This document shows positions 35,399 through 36,171 of a stretch of 36,171 nt of DNA, piece after piece. The translations under genes and the position numbers were made by a program. Origin of the DNA: Patescibacteria group bacterium (GTDB lineage: Bacteria; Patescibacteriota; Patescibacteriia; SCPX01); assembly GCA_004298615.1 (NCBI GenBank), contig SCPX01000050.1, positions 1 through 36,171 on the forward strand. Direction: 5' to 3'. Position 1 is the stretch's first letter. The number at the start of each line of letters is the position of its first letter. The notes below the pieces were generated by a model. It did not search any database and was not told the DNA's origin. It saw only the letters and a program-made list of their open reading frames with translations.

Positions 35399-35509
35399 GA
35401 GCGACTTAAACTGCTTTAAGTCGCGACTAGGGATTCGAAGGGTTTTGAGATATGCCGAAGGCATCGCAAAACCCAGGCGCCGAAGGCGGAATCCCGGTGG
35501 GGTCATTTT
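35399..35509 (+). repeat. Multi-hairpin element downstream of tRNA-Glu ending in a 21-bp copy of the tRNA 3' end (35489-35509 = 35378-35398)
   Basis: GCGACTTAAA/TTTAAGTCGC; GGGATTC/GAATCCC; GGGTTTTG/CAAAACCC; ATGCC-GAA-GGCAT; CGCC-GAA-GGCG. Confidence 0.85.
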
Positions 35510-35541
35510 TTGAAAGATAAAAAATTTAATTTAAAAAAATT

Positions 35542-35570
35542 AAGGAAATGCTTGCGCATTTCCTTTTTTA
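35542..35570 (-). terminator. Terminator, bidirectional-looking
   Basis: AAGGAAATGC-TTGC-GCATTTCCTT, A and T tracts on both sides. Confidence 0.8.
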
Positions 35571-35717
35571 AGTTTGAGCTTCTGCTCCTGATTCAGAGTT
35601 TAAGTTCGTATCCACTTCTTTTATTTCCGGATGGCATTTATCGCACATCCATCTTTTATCAAATCTTTGGACAGTTATTTCTCTACACAACGGACACCAT
35701 TTGTCTTCTCTTTTCAT
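35568..35717 (-). CDS. 49-aa zinc-ribbon-like protein (MKREDKWCPLCREITVQRFDKRWMCDKCHPEIKEVDTNLNSESGAEAQT), absent from the ORF track
   Basis: Minus-strand ATG preceded by TAGGAGG; CPLC...CDKC; terminator at its 3' end. Confidence 0.65.
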   Translation of the reverse strand: MKREDKWCPLCREITVQRFDKRWMCDKCHPEIKEVDTNLNSESGAEAQT

Positions 35718-35804
35718 TTATACACCTCCTATATTAATAAAAGGACTTTATTTTCTAAATTATAATCCTTATTTATCGGCAATGCAAGGGTTTAGTAAAA
35801 AAAG

Positions 35805-35829
35805 AAGAGGCGAATAAATTCCGCCTCTT
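35805..35829 (-). terminator. Terminator of the acyltransferase gene
   Basis: AAGAGGCG/CGCCTCTT stem, poly-T on the minus strand. Confidence 0.75.
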
Positions 35830-35842
35830 TTTAGAATGAGTT

Positions 35843-36171
35843 TCAACTTGCATCCGCGAGTTCAAGTAGCCGATCTTCCAGCCAGCTTATCAAATCGTCT
35901 GTTTTCATATTATCCGGCGCGGCCAGAGGCCGTCCGATAATAACATCCATTCTTTTCCAAAAGCGGGGGAGCGCCCAGTAAAATCCGGTTCCACAGGTTC
36001 TATTCGGGAGGATCTTGTCTCCGCCCTCGGTCCACAGAGGAACAATCATCGGTTTGGCGCGGCGCGCGATGGCCCCGGCTCCGTTTTGAAAGGGCCGGAT
36101 GCGTTTTCCGGAAATTTTGGATTCTTTAAATCCTTCGCCTTTGTAAGTCCGTCCGCCTTCGGCAAACAGTA
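35843..36171 (-). CDS. PlsC-like 1-acyl-glycerol-3-phosphate acyltransferase, C-terminal part, truncated by the right window edge
   Basis: Frame open to the window end: LFAEGGRTYKGEGF... (FPEGTR-like motif) ...NGAGAIARRAKPMIVPLW. Confidence 0.85.
   Translation of the reverse strand, partial: LFAEGGRTYKGEGFKESKISGKRIRPFQNGAGAIARRAKPMIVPLWTEGGDKILPNRTCGTGFYWALPRFWKRMDVIIGRPLAAPDNMKTDDLISWLEDRLLELADAS

Noticed and set aside
35510-35737. 75-aa plus-strand ORF after the tRNA-Glu element
   Set aside because: Runs through a terminator hairpin and is antisense to the SD-led 49-aa zinc-ribbon ORF; low-complexity start

Overview
The gene content looks like a Patescibacteria/CPR (Parcubacteria-like) chromosome segment; this placement is inference from gene content, compact layout and repeat style, not from a marker tree. 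Housekeeping and other recognisable genes: ftsK, a RodZ-like HTH protein, recA, pyruvoyl-dependent arginine decarboxylase, DEAD-box helicase, HI0933-type flavoprotein, ABC-F ATPase, malic enzyme, an ABC-2 exporter pair, Fic protein, GyrI-like, PspC/toastrack, YdeI-like, PGRP amidase, two adjacent O-antigen-ligase/Wzy-like proteins, a flippase, tsaD, tRNA-Ser(CGA), tRNA-Glu(TTC) and a partial PlsC-like acyltransferase. Accessory parts include a Gly/Ser-rich secreted protein paired with an OmpA-domain protein, a six-repeat InlB-like/GH17-like lipoprotein, and a tRNA-Ser-adjacent segment with an HTH remnant and a HEPN-like protein. The most interesting signals are not ordinary genes: (1) compact multi-hairpin elements downstream of both tRNAs, each containing a tRNA 3'-end-like sequence; the tRNA-Glu one is bounded by a 21-bp direct repeat of the tRNA end; (2) a dispersed period-7 (heptanucleotide) repeat family, in intergenic spacers around a shared hairpin core and also inside coding frames (tsaD, both ligase-like genes); (3) a duplicated promoter/leader carrying a duplicated Shine-Dalgarno+ATG module that makes a 3-codon mini-ORF upstream of two different lipoprotein genes. 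No CRISPR array, transposase, rRNA or complete phage module was seen.
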